From: Sulfurovum sp. TSL1
GTDB taxonomy: Bacteria > Campylobacterota > Campylobacteria > Campylobacterales > Sulfurovaceae
DNA: 64,000 nt
Reading direction: 5' to 3'
NCBI RefSeq assembly: GCF_019972135.1
Contig: NZ_BPFI01000001.1
Span: forward strand, 1,533,106 to 1,597,105
Below, in pieces: positions 26,483 to 36,298 of this stretch; position 1 is the first letter of the stretch; every line of letters starts with the position of its first letter. The notes under the pieces are model-generated. The model made no database searches, was not told where the DNA came from, and was given only the letters and a program-made list of their open reading frames with translations. Made by a program: the position numbers and the translations under genes.

Positions 26483-28402
26483 TTAACCTATCATCGCTGA
26501 AATCGCAGCAATTACCAATAACAGTACCGCACCAACAGCCATCCAGTTTAGATAGTTTGAAAGGTTACCTGTTTGCATACCTCTTGCTTTATCACCAGAA
26601 CCGTAAAGGAACTTCGCAATATTGTCTACTGTCGCATCGACTATTTTCAGATCTACCTGCGTCCAGAACTTTTCAGAGATCATCATATACGGCTTCGTGA
26701 TAAACTCTTCATAGAATTTAGGCACATAATATTGATTTTTTAATAATTTGTAGAAGAAACCACTTTCAACTTTTTCACTTCTTTCCCAGGCATTTTCACC
26801 TGTTCTTGCATATCTGTAGTACGCATAGGCGATACCTGATACGGCAAAAAAGATAACGATGAGTCCCAAATAGGTTGCCAAGTGGTGTGTATGTTCAGAC
26901 ATTTCATACTGTACGCTGTTCCCTATCTCATAGATAAATGCTTTATATGATCCCATAAACCAACCCGTGATGATAGCAAGTACTGCAAGAGGAGACATTG
27001 CTACCAGTACGAACTTGTACATTTCATGAGGGTGGAACCCTAGCGGCGTGTGACGGTCTTCCCCATGGAACGATAGGAATATTTGTCTAAATGAATAGAA
27101 TGCCGTCATACCCGCAGTAATCACCAGCATAGCCCATAAAATATAGGTGTGCTCGTTAAATGCAGTCTCGATAATCGCATCTTTCGACCAGAACCCTGCA
27201 AATGGCGGCAGACCTGCAAGTGCAATGGAAGCGATGGTCATGTAGATCCATGTACCTCTCATCTTCTTTCTCAATGCACCCATCTTAAAGAGGTCCAGTT
27301 CATCATGCATCGCATGCATTACGTTACCCCCACCAAGGAAGAGGAGCGCTTTAAAGAATGCGTGTGCTGCAAGGTGGAACAGTGCGATCCAGTACGCACC
27401 GAGTCCTGCTGCAGCGAACATATACCCTAACTGTGAAAGTGTAGAATATGCAATAATTCTTTTCAAGTCACGTTCAACCAGTGCCATCGATGCTGCGTAG
27501 AACGCAACAAATGTACCAAGAGAGGCAATGAAGAAACTTACGCCTGCCACTTCTTCCATACTATAAAGCGGATTGGATCTGATGACCAGGAAAACCCCTG
27601 CTGTTACCATGGTTGCTGCGTGGATCAATGCTGAAACCGGCGTTGGACCCTCCATCGCATCTGTCAGCCATGTGTGAAGCGGGAACTGTGCAGATTTACC
27701 CATTGCACCGATAAAGAGTGCGATCGCAGCCGTAACTAAAACGGTTTCACCAAGATATGGGAGCTGAGCAAATACTTCATCATATTGAAGTGAACCTGTG
27801 TTCCAGTAAAGGATAAAGATACCGATCAACATACCAAGGTCAGCGATACGGTTCATAATAAATGCTTCATTTGCTGCCCATGACGGAGAGATAGAAGGAT
27901 TGTCCTCTCTTGCCTGGTCCGGCTTGTGGTACCAGAAACCAACAAGAAGCCATGAACAGACACCCACACCTTCCCAACCTATAAACAGGCCGGCAAAGTT
28001 ATCTGACATCACAAGTATCATCATAGAGAACACGAAAGCGGACAGGTATGAGAAGAATCTGTTAAAACTCTTATCATGGTCCATATAACCGATCGCATAG
28101 ATATGTACTACAGTAGAAACCAAAGTCACGACTGTCATCATCGTTACAGAGATCTGGTCAACCACAAATCCAAATGGTATATTGAGATCCCCTGCATTGA
28201 TCCAATCCATCATAGTGACATGTACAACGCTACCTGTTGTATAAAGGTTGAATGCCAATATTGCCGAAGCGACAAATGCCACGCCGATAAGCAGTGAACC
28301 TACAACACCTACAAATATTTTTCTTTCACTCATACCAAATAAAGCTGCAAAAAGAGAACCTACAAATGGTGCAAAAAGTGCTACATATACTAAATTTTCC
28401 AT
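26483..28402 (-). CDS. nuoL: Complex I subunit L
   Basis: Terminal antiporter-like subunit of 639 residues. The block WEGVGVCSWLLVGFWY (about 143-158) carries the essential glutamate, and SAQFPLHTWLTDAMEGPTPVS (about 236-256) the lysine helix; the C-terminal region provides the long lateral helix. It starts 2 bases after nuoK. Confidence 0.96.
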   Translation of the reverse strand: MENLVYVALFAPFVGSLFAALFGMSERKIFVGVVGSLLIGVAFVASAILAFNLYTTGSVVHVTMMDWINAGDLNIPFGFVVDQISVTMMTVVTLVSTVVHIYAIGYMDHDKSFNRFFSYLSAFVFSMMILVMSDNFAGLFIGWEGVGVCSWLLVGFWYHKPDQAREDNPSISPSWAANEAFIMNRIADLGMLIGIFILYWNTGSLQYDEVFAQLPYLGETVLVTAAIALFIGAMGKSAQFPLHTWLTDAMEGPTPVSALIHAATMVTAGVFLVIRSNPLYSMEEVAGVSFFIASLGTFVAFYAASMALVERDLKRIIAYSTLSQLGYMFAAAGLGAYWIALFHLAAHAFFKALLFLGGGNVMHAMHDELDLFKMGALRKKMRGTWIYMTIASIALAGLPPFAGFWSKDAIIETAFNEHTYILWAMLVITAGMTAFYSFRQIFLSFHGEDRHTPLGFHPHEMYKFVLVAMSPLAVLAIITGWFMGSYKAFIYEIGNSVQYEMSEHTHHLATYLGLIVIFFAVSGIAYAYYRYARTGENAWERSEKVESGFFYKLLKNQYYVPKFYEEFITKPYMMISEKFWTQVDLKIVDATVDNIAKFLYGSGDKARGMQTGNLSNYLNWMAVGAVLLLVIAAISAMIG

Positions 28403-28404
28403 TC

Positions 28405-28710
28405 TTATCCTCTCATGCTTGCTAGGTCGTCAAGATCAAGACTTCCCTGTTTTTTATACAATACAATTAAGATACCCAGACCCACTGCCACTTCACTCGC
28501 TGCAATTGCAATAATGAAAAATGCAAACATTTGACCTGTGAGATCATTGTAATAGTGTGAAATCGCTGCAAATGCTATATTTACGGCATTCAGCATGACC
28601 TCAGTTGCGAAGAAAAGCATTAAAAGGTTTCTTCTTCTAAGTACCCCGACCAGACCTATAGAGAAGAGTATTGCAGATACGATCAAATAGTGAGAAAGAC
28701 CTATCATCAT
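28405..28710 (-). CDS. nuoK: Complex I subunit K
   Basis: Membrane subunit of 101 residues with three helices. The two conserved membrane glutamates are seen in FFATEVMLNAVN and in IAASEVAVGLG. It overlaps nuoJ by 4 bases (ATGA). Confidence 0.95.
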   Translation of the reverse strand: MMIGLSHYLIVSAILFSIGLVGVLRRRNLLMLFFATEVMLNAVNIAFAAISHYYNDLTGQMFAFFIIAIAASEVAVGLGILIVLYKKQGSLDLDDLASMRG

Positions 28711-29270
28711 TTTTCATCCTTTACTATCATAATTTCATCATCTGCACCCATATCTTCAGTGAGACTCACATCCATTTTTTTACCGGCAAGTATAATCCCT
28801 GCGATCATGGCTACAAGTAACATAAGTGCTGCTACTTCAAACGGTACAAGATACTTTGTAAAGAGTACGATACCCACATCCTGTGCATTACCTACACCTT
28901 CATGCATTGGGTAAAGTGCCTGTACACTTTCACTGAAGATCGGTGCAGCAAACATCAGTACCAATACCAGCGCCGATACTCCGCCAAGTAAAAATACTAA
29001 AGCGCTGTTTGTATTTTTCTCTTTGATATCTCTTGTGGCATCAAAGAACATCATCGCAAAGGCGTAAAGCGCCATGACAGCCCCGACATATACAACAAGT
29101 TGCACTACACCAAGGAAGTCTGCACCCAGGATGAAAAAGAATCCAGAGATAAGAACCATACCTGCAGCGAGCGATGTCATCGCATACAGTATATTTTTAC
29201 TCATGACTGTGATCAAGAAAAGTCCTATTGTTAAAGCCGAAAATAGGTAAAAGGCTACGATTTCATACAT
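28707..29270 (-). CDS. nuoJ: Complex I subunit J
   Basis: Membrane subunit of 187 residues with five predicted helices; the third (VVQLVVYVGAVMALYAFAMM) carries the conserved tyrosine and pi-bulge region. The tail is acidic. It sits 10 bases after nuoI and overlaps nuoK. Confidence 0.94.
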   Translation of the reverse strand: MYEIVAFYLFSALTIGLFLITVMSKNILYAMTSLAAGMVLISGFFFILGADFLGVVQLVVYVGAVMALYAFAMMFFDATRDIKEKNTNSALVFLLGGVSALVLVLMFAAPIFSESVQALYPMHEGVGNAQDVGIVLFTKYLVPFEVAALMLLVAMIAGIILAGKKMDVSLTEDMGADDEIMIVKDEK

Positions 29271-29280
29271 TCTACTCTCC

Positions 29281-29904
29281 CTAATATGCTAATGGTGTTT
29301 TTTTAATGTTTTCATCTGCATTTGGAGATATCGCACCAAATCCATCATACTCTTGCTGCAGGTTCAGTTTGTCAAGAGGTGTTAACATATCTTCAAAGAG
29401 CGAGAATCCAGCCCTTTGCTCGGCAGCATTCTCATAACGCGGTCCATGCACAATGGCAAGTTCCGGACATACTTCTGCACAATAACCGCAGAAGATACAA
29501 CGCCCGAAGTTGATCGTATATTCGCTCACTTCTTTACGTTGGTCCTCATCATATCTTGTATCCATAGAGATGCAGTTTGAGATACATATCTTTTCACAAA
29601 GACCACATCCGATACATCTGTAGTTACCTGATTCAAGTAATCTAAGCATATCATGGATCGCTCTATATCTTGGAGAGATCGGCATTTTTTCAAACGGATA
29701 CTTTACCGTGTGACTATCACCTTTAAAAAGTGCTTTAAGCATGGATCTCATTGTGACCCAAAGTCCTACAAAAAGATCGCCTTTAACCGTTCTTTTTGCC
29801 ACTTGAGAGAACTGTTCCATGGCCGTTTCAGGTTTACTTCCTGCATCCACTGTCATGTAGTTTTGTGTACCTACATTTCTGTTTTTAAATTGTTCTAAAC
29901 TCAT
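29281..29904 (-). CDS. nuoI: Complex I subunit I
   Basis: Peripheral-arm subunit of 207 residues with two 4Fe-4S sites that pass electrons toward the quinone site. Cysteines are C97/C100/C103/C107 (CIGCGLCEKIC) and C136/C139/C142/C146 (CIFCGYCAEVC). The first site continues ISNCI where most relatives have PxxAI, a small local divergence. The C-terminal extension of about 50 residues is typical for the phylum. Confidence 0.96.
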   Translation of the reverse strand: MSLEQFKNRNVGTQNYMTVDAGSKPETAMEQFSQVAKRTVKGDLFVGLWVTMRSMLKALFKGDSHTVKYPFEKMPISPRYRAIHDMLRLLESGNYRCIGCGLCEKICISNCISMDTRYDEDQRKEVSEYTINFGRCIFCGYCAEVCPELAIVHGPRYENAAEQRAGFSLFEDMLTPLDKLNLQQEYDGFGAISPNADENIKKTPLAY

Positions 29905-29914
29905 ACCTAACTCC

Positions 29915-30949
29915 TTATACCATCATCACGACAGCAGTGATCAAAATATTGATGACCGCAATCGGCATTAATACTTTCCAACAAAGCCACATTAACTGAT
30001 CCGGTCTGATATGCGGCCATGATGCTCTTACCCATAACATCAAGAAGAAGAAGAATGCAACTTTAAGAATAATGAACAACCATCCAAATGCACCCTCTGC
30101 ATCATATCCACCTAAGAATACGATCGAAGCGATAATTGCTACGGTGATCATGTTTGCATACTCACCGATAAAGAACATACCCCATCTCATACCCGAATAC
30201 TCTGTTGCATAACCCGAAACAACTTCTGCTTCATGCTCAAGAAGGTCAAACGGTGTTCTGTTCGTCTCTGCAAATCCAGCGATAAGGAACAGTACGAATG
30301 CTACCGGTTGTTGCCAGATCAGCCATGAACCTATACCACCGGATTGTGCCTCATTAAAGTCCACAAAAGACAATGAACCGACCAACATGATCGGTGCCAG
30401 GATGGAAAGACCTGTCACAACCTCATAAGATAAAAACTGGATCGCTGTTCTGGCTGATCCGATGATACCCCATTTGTTCGCCTGTGACATACCTGCCAAA
30501 AGCGGTCCGTAAAGTCCTGCTGCCATCATACCAAGTACAAAGAGTACCCCGATGTTCAGATCAGATGCGATAGAAGGTACAAAGGTACCACCAAGCAAAG
30601 GAATAAACTCAGGAACCGTAAAATCTGGGAAAACAGGTACGGCAGAGAGTGCAATAAATGCTGTGGCTGCTGTAATCACCGGTGCGACCATAAAGATCAG
30701 TTTATTCGCATTTTGTGGAATAATATCCTCTTTGGTAAAGAGTTTGATACCGTCTGCCGCAATTTGCAGTAAACCATATGGCCCTACGTGCATCGGCCCA
30801 AGACGTCTTTGCATAAATGCAAGCACTTTTCTTTCTATATATGTACCAAAACCTGCGATTGCTGAGATCACTGCCAAAATAATGATGGCTTTAATGATCA
30901 CACCTAATGCAGTAACTTCTGGCAAGTTTTCTATGAGTGTTGTTTCCAT
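29915..30949 (-). CDS. nuoH: Complex I subunit H
   Basis: Membrane subunit of 344 residues that links the quinone site to the pumps. Conserved blocks are ERKVLAFMQRRLGPMHVGPYG (about 40-60) and the acidic loop AETNRTPFDLLEHEAEVVSGY (about 224-244). It starts 1 base after nuoG. Confidence 0.96.
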   Translation of the reverse strand: METTLIENLPEVTALGVIIKAIIILAVISAIAGFGTYIERKVLAFMQRRLGPMHVGPYGLLQIAADGIKLFTKEDIIPQNANKLIFMVAPVITAATAFIALSAVPVFPDFTVPEFIPLLGGTFVPSIASDLNIGVLFVLGMMAAGLYGPLLAGMSQANKWGIIGSARTAIQFLSYEVVTGLSILAPIMLVGSLSFVDFNEAQSGGIGSWLIWQQPVAFVLFLIAGFAETNRTPFDLLEHEAEVVSGYATEYSGMRWGMFFIGEYANMITVAIIASIVFLGGYDAEGAFGWLFIILKVAFFFFLMLWVRASWPHIRPDQLMWLCWKVLMPIAVINILITAVVMMV

Positions 30950-30950
30950 A

Positions 30951-33431
30951 TTACACCTTTCTCAATGTGACTGTTTGATATCTTGATCCTCCAAAGAGAC
31001 CATATACATCTTTAGCAGCTTTGAAATCCGGAACTTTGACAATGTCACCTTCGATCTTTTCATCAGCCACTACATCCAGAGTAATGCTTCCATTTTCAAA
31101 CACTACTTCAACTTTGTCTCCCAAACTCTCTGCTTTTGCCGGACTTGCATAGAGTGCGAATGCTTCAAAAATCTCATGTGCCTTGTCTGTAAAGTCATTA
31201 AATTGTCTTGCAGGGTTACATCTGTATGCGATCTCACCTTCAAGTGCTGCACTCTCATCAAACTTCTCAACGGTTGGTAGTGCTACCTCTTGCACTGTGA
31301 CATCCAGTTTATATCCGCGGTTATCTACACCGGCATTCGTATATGCATTTGGTAAATCGTCGAAGGCTACAGATTTAAAGCCTTTTGACACAGGGAGCAT
31401 CTCTGTCCAGTCGATCGTTAACTCTGGTGCACCTACAAGTGCTTTCACAATGTCATTCAATTCATATCCACCGTACTCTAAAGCAGCATTGGTAGGAAGT
31501 ACTCTTTTAGCCATAGAGGTCAATGTTCCCTCTTGTTGATTCATTGCCGGCATATCCAGGTCACCGTCACCCAGTGCAGAGAGTCTAAAGTCACCGTTTT
31601 CATTGTAACCTACAGTATACCCGGAACAGTCATCATCAAGGTCACAGATCAGCGCAACACCCAGTGCATTTGACTTTGGTGGGGTCATCACCACATCCAT
31701 GTTACATGTTGCTTCAATCAATGCTACCAGTTTAGCGAGGTTCTCTGCTTTTTCATGGAAGTAAAGGTCTTCACCGATCATAAGGGAGAAAGCCTCTTTT
31801 TTCTTCATCATTTTGTCAAACGCATCATCAAACTTCTCAGAATCTTTACCCAAAAGTGTCACAAGACCGTTGATCGTCACAGTGATCTCTTTTTCAACCG
31901 TCTCTTTGACTTTTTTAGACACTTCTTCCTCTTCACCGGTCTCTTCATTCAACACCATCTCTTTGACAGTCTTCATGACCTGCTCTTTCACCGTTCTGGT
32001 TTCTGAACTTTTAAAGCTTTCAATGTATTCTTTTACCTCCGCCGGAAGTTTCTCTTTGTCTGCAAAGAGGTCCAAGATAAGGTAGAGTGCTGCTTCTTCA
32101 AGACCAGCTTTGTGGACAAATGTTTCAACTGTTTTACCAAATGTAGGGATGAGTGTATCACCTACCGGGTGGAAATAAAGTCCTGCACCTTTGTTGAGTT
32201 TTTGTACATTGTTAAACGCATATTTAAGTGCAGGAGAGTCATTTCTAAGTGCTGCTCCTACAGAGATAACAAAATCGCTCTTCTTCATGATCGCATCTGT
32301 ATCTGTAGAGTATAAAGAGCTACCTGAAGCTGCTGCATAGTGACCTAAGAATTTTTGGAAGGCTCTTACCTCTGGGTTATAAAGCTTAAGCCCCATTTTT
32401 TCTTTCAAGGTCTGAAGCATCATCGCTTCTTCATTCGTGATCATAGCGTTAAAACGTACAGTGTCTGCTTTTTTGAATGCTTCAAGCGCCGCATTGAATG
32501 CTGTTTCATCTTTGCTTACACCTCTGTTCTCAAAGTCATAGGCAAAACGTGCTGAACCGTCCAGTGATACATAGTTCCATTCATTGGTTACACGGTAGAT
32601 CTTTTCAGATCTGTCTTCAATCGATGTCGGTTTTACTTCATAGTAAATTTGTGCACCATCACTTGAGTGTGCTGCAACCGCAGGTATTCTTCTTAAATCC
32701 CAGGCATTTGACTGGTAGACAAAATCACGGCTTACGAGTGCACCGACCGGACATACCGCGATACACTCACCACAGTCTGAACAGTTCGTAGCATCAGTAC
32801 CATTACTCGGTGCGATCACAGACTTTTGAAGTTTATTCCACATAGCGTATGCATCTTTTGGCATCGTATCTTTATAGCTTTTGTCCAGATCGGCACCGCC
32901 TCTTTTTGCAGTAGTGATCGCTGCATCACCTACCATATCTTTACAGACAGTCGTACAACGTTCACATACGATACAGAGACCCGGATCATAGTGCAATACT
33001 GAAGACCAGTTTGTTGTCTCTCTTTTTGTATCCGGGATCATATATGATTGTGAATCTACGGAAAGTTCAAGCGTATAGTTCTGTAATTCACATTCACCGG
33101 ACTTATCACATACACCACACTGGAGCGGGTGGTTCACATCATAAACTTCCATGATCGCTCTACGTTCTTCAAGAATGTTTGGTGTCTCAGTAGTGACCTC
33201 CATACCTTCTTTCACTTTAGCGTTACATGCATATACCTGTTTACCGTCTGCCTCCACTAGACAAATACGACATGCCAATGTCGGCGAACATCTTGTCAGG
33301 TAACATATAGCCGGGATGAAAACATCATTGGCACGAGCAGCATTCAGGATATATTCACCCTCTTTTGCTTTGTACTCTATACCATCAATCGAAATTGAGA
33401 CCATATTATCTACTGTTTGTACTTCACTCAT
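30951..33431 (-). CDS. nuoG: Complex I subunit G (large Fe-S subunit)
   Basis: Peripheral subunit of 826 residues. The N-terminal 2Fe-2S site uses C43, C54 and C57 plus a cysteine near 69; a His-Cys 4Fe-4S site follows (HPLQCGVCDKSGEC), then two ferredoxin-like sites (CIVCERCTTVC and CSDCGECIAVCPVGAL near 215). The rest is a molybdopterin-oxidoreductase-like domain without cofactor residues, including the block NALGVALICDLDDDC that recurs in the neighbouring nuoG2. It overlaps that upstream gene by 8 bases. Confidence 0.95.
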   Translation of the reverse strand: MSEVQTVDNMVSISIDGIEYKAKEGEYILNAARANDVFIPAICYLTRCSPTLACRICLVEADGKQVYACNAKVKEGMEVTTETPNILEERRAIMEVYDVNHPLQCGVCDKSGECELQNYTLELSVDSQSYMIPDTKRETTNWSSVLHYDPGLCIVCERCTTVCKDMVGDAAITTAKRGGADLDKSYKDTMPKDAYAMWNKLQKSVIAPSNGTDATNCSDCGECIAVCPVGALVSRDFVYQSNAWDLRRIPAVAAHSSDGAQIYYEVKPTSIEDRSEKIYRVTNEWNYVSLDGSARFAYDFENRGVSKDETAFNAALEAFKKADTVRFNAMITNEEAMMLQTLKEKMGLKLYNPEVRAFQKFLGHYAAASGSSLYSTDTDAIMKKSDFVISVGAALRNDSPALKYAFNNVQKLNKGAGLYFHPVGDTLIPTFGKTVETFVHKAGLEEAALYLILDLFADKEKLPAEVKEYIESFKSSETRTVKEQVMKTVKEMVLNEETGEEEEVSKKVKETVEKEITVTINGLVTLLGKDSEKFDDAFDKMMKKKEAFSLMIGEDLYFHEKAENLAKLVALIEATCNMDVVMTPPKSNALGVALICDLDDDCSGYTVGYNENGDFRLSALGDGDLDMPAMNQQEGTLTSMAKRVLPTNAALEYGGYELNDIVKALVGAPELTIDWTEMLPVSKGFKSVAFDDLPNAYTNAGVDNRGYKLDVTVQEVALPTVEKFDESAALEGEIAYRCNPARQFNDFTDKAHEIFEAFALYASPAKAESLGDKVEVVFENGSITLDVVADEKIEGDIVKVPDFKAAKDVYGLFGGSRYQTVTLRKV

Positions 33432-34773
33432 CGTTGTTTCCTATTTTTTGATTATTTATTTTTTCAAAAGCTAGTCTGCTAAATCTATAGGAGGATAGCA
33501 AAGATGCACTTAAGTTTATCTCATAAGCAGGATTTAACGCAATGATTCCTTTCATAGATGTATCAATTTTAAACACACGCATAAATTTAACCCCCTCGAT
33601 CTCAAAAGAAATCAAGTCACCATCTTGTAATTTTGTAGCCATGGCAAACTGTTGAGAACCCCGCAATATCTCTTCTTTTTCTCTCTCTTTCGCTATTTCA
33701 TTTTCAGCTTTTTTATAGGTATAGATCACTGCGCCATCATAGACAGGCAGATCATCTATTTCATCGATCACAATGTCCCTTATTTGCTCTTGGGGAATCA
33801 CTCTGTAGATACACGGCTTCTTGATGTCCCCTTCACTAAGGATCTGGAATCCTTTCTCTTTGGGTAATTGATTGGTGTAAGCTAGAAGCGTTTGGGTATC
33901 TACACCCAAGATAGTGGCAATGCTATTTAATCCATCCACATCTGAAGCTTGCATCTCATCATTGACAGTGAGACATTTATCACTGTTGACATAGGTGCCC
34001 TCTTGACAGCTTTTATAGATGATTTTTTGACCTTGAACCACATCCTCGAGGTCACAGATCAATGCAACACCTAAGGCATTATCTGCAGGCGGCAGACATA
34101 AAATATTGACACCGGCATATTGTTCCAACAGTGCTATGAGTTTTGCAATTTGTGCTGCTTTTGGATGCGTATACAGATCACTGCCTATGACCAAAGAGAG
34201 TGTCGCTGTGTCATCTATAAGATCAAGCATCGACTCCAGTTCTTCTTCTCCTACATTACTTTCAGCACTGAGATAACCGATATCAAGATCCTCTAAAATA
34301 TCTTCTATCTCTTGGGGAAGCGTCTTGTCTTCCAGCAGTGCATCTGCCAACAGTGCAGCGACACCCTCTTCACTTCCTACTTCATATTTTATAAACTGTG
34401 TGATACGGCTTTGAAGTTCTGCATCTTCTATAGGATGCATATAGACAAACTTGGGCTTTTTTTCTTCTAACAATTTGTGAACTACCGGTATAGACTCTGT
34501 ACTTTCATCCTGAAACCATACCCCCAAAGAGATCACTACATCAGAAGCTGCCAAAGTCTCTAGATCACCTTTAAAAACATGATACCCGCTAACACTGCTG
34601 TATGCTTTTAAGAAATCCTGGTACCCTTTTGCTTCGGGACATACCAAGGTCTTACCCTGTTTCTCTTTCAATTCTTGAATGATGTGCGCTTCTTCATTGG
34701 TGATATCTGCTGAAAAAACTATACTGTCAGCCTCAACTATTTTCTCTTTTTGACTTTCATATGTGGACTCCAC
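33424..34773 (-). CDS. Second, truncated NuoG-like subunit
   Basis: Protein of 449 residues that matches only the C-terminal, molybdopterin-oxidoreductase-like part of NuoG. Paired blocks show tandem duplication: ITNEEAHIIQELKEKQG with ITNEEAMMLQTLKEKMG, IGSDLYTHPKAAQIAKL with IGEDLYFHEKAENLAKL, and NALGVALICDLED with NALGVALICDLDD. No Fe-S cysteine motif is present, so it is likely structural. Start is GTG with AGGAGG eleven bases upstream. It leads the nuoG2-G-H-I-J-K-L-M-N unit and occupies the place of the NuoF-like gene in other members of the phylum. Confidence 0.85.
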   Translation of the reverse strand: MESTYESQKEKIVEADSIVFSADITNEEAHIIQELKEKQGKTLVCPEAKGYQDFLKAYSSVSGYHVFKGDLETLAASDVVISLGVWFQDESTESIPVVHKLLEEKKPKFVYMHPIEDAELQSRITQFIKYEVGSEEGVAALLADALLEDKTLPQEIEDILEDLDIGYLSAESNVGEEELESMLDLIDDTATLSLVIGSDLYTHPKAAQIAKLIALLEQYAGVNILCLPPADNALGVALICDLEDVVQGQKIIYKSCQEGTYVNSDKCLTVNDEMQASDVDGLNSIATILGVDTQTLLAYTNQLPKEKGFQILSEGDIKKPCIYRVIPQEQIRDIVIDEIDDLPVYDGAVIYTYKKAENEIAKEREKEEILRGSQQFAMATKLQDGDLISFEIEGVKFMRVFKIDTSMKGIIALNPAYEINLSASLLSSYRFSRLAFEKINNQKIGNNDE

Positions 34774-35073
34774 TGTCGTCTCTTCCTCCTATTAATCTTC
34801 ACTTTAATGACCTTGGACAATACTACCCTATTGTCTCTGCTTCAAAATGCTTGTCAAGATTGTATTAGAAAACAAATTAAAAAACAAAGTTCTGTGTTAA
34901 AATGACTCATTCACGATTCATAGAGCCATTTTTTACTGCCTTATTCCCGTTTCTATTGTTACATATACTCACATCGTAGTACAACTTATGAAAATTATAA
35001 ATTCCATATAGAGCTTTTCTTAATTGTCTATGTTACAATTCATATCAAAATAAAGTTTTATAAGGGTAAACAC
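34774..35073. promoter_or_regulatory. Divergent promoter region between nuoG2 and the reductase gene
   Basis: On the minus strand TTGACA (34857-34852) could be the -35 of nuoG2 but its -10 is weak. On the plus strand TACAAT (35034-35039) fits a -10 for the reductase gene, followed by AAGGG seven bases before its ATG. The separation means the nuo cluster is read from at least two promoters. Confidence 0.5.
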
Positions 35074-36090
35074 ATGATTCATGAAAACGGAAAAATAGTA
35101 GACATCGCGATTATCGGTGCAGGGCCTGGCGGTATGGCAGCTGCTATCGAAGCAAAACTGGCTGGTATTGAGAACATTGTTGTCATTGACAAGGCGCCTC
35201 ACCACAATGATATGATCCACAAGTTTTACAAAAAAGGTAAACGTGTAGATAAAGACTGGATGGGTATCAAATTTGAATTTACTGGTAACGTTACTTTTGA
35301 AGAGTGTTCTAAAGAAGAGTACATTGAGCAAATGGATAAAAAACTGACTGATGCTGGCGTACTTGACAAATTTGAGTATAACCATGAGATCATGAGAGTT
35401 GAAAAAGGTAAAGATGGTCTTTTCTCAATTATTTATGGTACTGACGGTGTAGATGAAGCGATGGAAACGTTGAAAGCTAGAAACGTTATCCTTTCAGTGG
35501 GTCGTATGGGTAAACCAAACAAACCTAAATATAAGTTCCCTAGAGAGCTTAAAGATGTTCTTAACTTCAACCTTTCAAAAGTTCAAAACGGTGAGCACGT
35601 CATGATTGTTGGTGGTGGTGACACTGCAGGTGAGTATGCTTATGGTCTAGTAGAGTTGGAAGGTATGGAAGATTGTGTGGTAACACTTAACTACCGAAAA
35701 GCAGAGATCACACGTATGAACCCAATCAATACTGAAATGTGTACAAAGTATCTTGACAATGGTAAAATTGTTAACAAAATGGGTGTAGATGTTGAGAGCG
35801 TAGAGCCTTCAGCCTCTGGTAAAATCCAAGTAAACTTTACTGATGGTTCGACTGGTGAGTATGACAGGGCTGTCTATGCACTCGGGGGAACGACTCCAAA
35901 AGATATCCTTGTAAACTCTGGTGTAAAAACTGGTGAGTGGGATGTACCTGTATACAATGAGTCAACATTTGAGACCAATGTAGAAGGTCTTTACACGATC
36001 GGTGACGTTGTAACCGATCAAGGTAGTATTGCACTTGCATTCAACCATGCGAGTGATGCAGTAAAAAATATCGCATCTAAACTAAAATAA
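35074..36090 (+). CDS. FqrB-like NAD(P)H:flavodoxin/ferredoxin oxidoreductase
   Basis: FAD and NAD(P)-binding protein of 338 residues in the thioredoxin-reductase-like fold but with no CxxC pair. FAD motif GAGPGG is at 15-20, the NAD(P) motif GGGDTAGEY at 180-188, and a FAD-contact IGDVV near 312. The stretch KFYKKGKRVDKD (49-60) is one I recall from H. pylori FqrB (HP1164), the flavodoxin:quinone reductase. It is on the opposite strand inside the nuo cluster, suggesting it exchanges electrons between NAD(P)H and the carrier feeding complex I. Confidence 0.8.
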   Translation: MIHENGKIVDIAIIGAGPGGMAAAIEAKLAGIENIVVIDKAPHHNDMIHKFYKKGKRVDKDWMGIKFEFTGNVTFEECSKEEYIEQMDKKLTDAGVLDKFEYNHEIMRVEKGKDGLFSIIYGTDGVDEAMETLKARNVILSVGRMGKPNKPKYKFPRELKDVLNFNLSKVQNGEHVMIVGGGDTAGEYAYGLVELEGMEDCVVTLNYRKAEITRMNPINTEMCTKYLDNGKIVNKMGVDVESVEPSASGKIQVNFTDGSTGEYDRAVYALGGTTPKDILVNSGVKTGEWDVPVYNESTFETNVEGLYTIGDVVTDQGSIALAFNHASDAVKNIASKLK

Positions 36091-36097
36091 ATCCACG

Positions 36098-36125
36098 ATA
36101 CTGTGCTCTTTATTGAGCATAGTAT
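36098..36125 (+). terminator. Hairpin after the FqrB-like gene
   Basis: An 11-bp stem (ATACTGTGCTC/GAGCATAGTAT, one G-T pair) with a 6-base loop starts 8 bases after the stop. No T run follows. A weaker hairpin (CATCTT/AAGATG, 36255-36276) may end the convergent nuoABCD-E' unit. Confidence 0.55.
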
Positions 36126-36298
36126 GCATATATACTTACTTCAAGACTTTTTTAGAGTACATACGCAAACTTTTAATTTTCCACTTAACAATATTATACA
36201 GTATAGTTTGATTGATATTTTATGTTGAAGGATATGGATAGTAGGATCATATAACATCTTCACAAAAGTAAAGATGCTATTTATAAAATAACAGGGTT

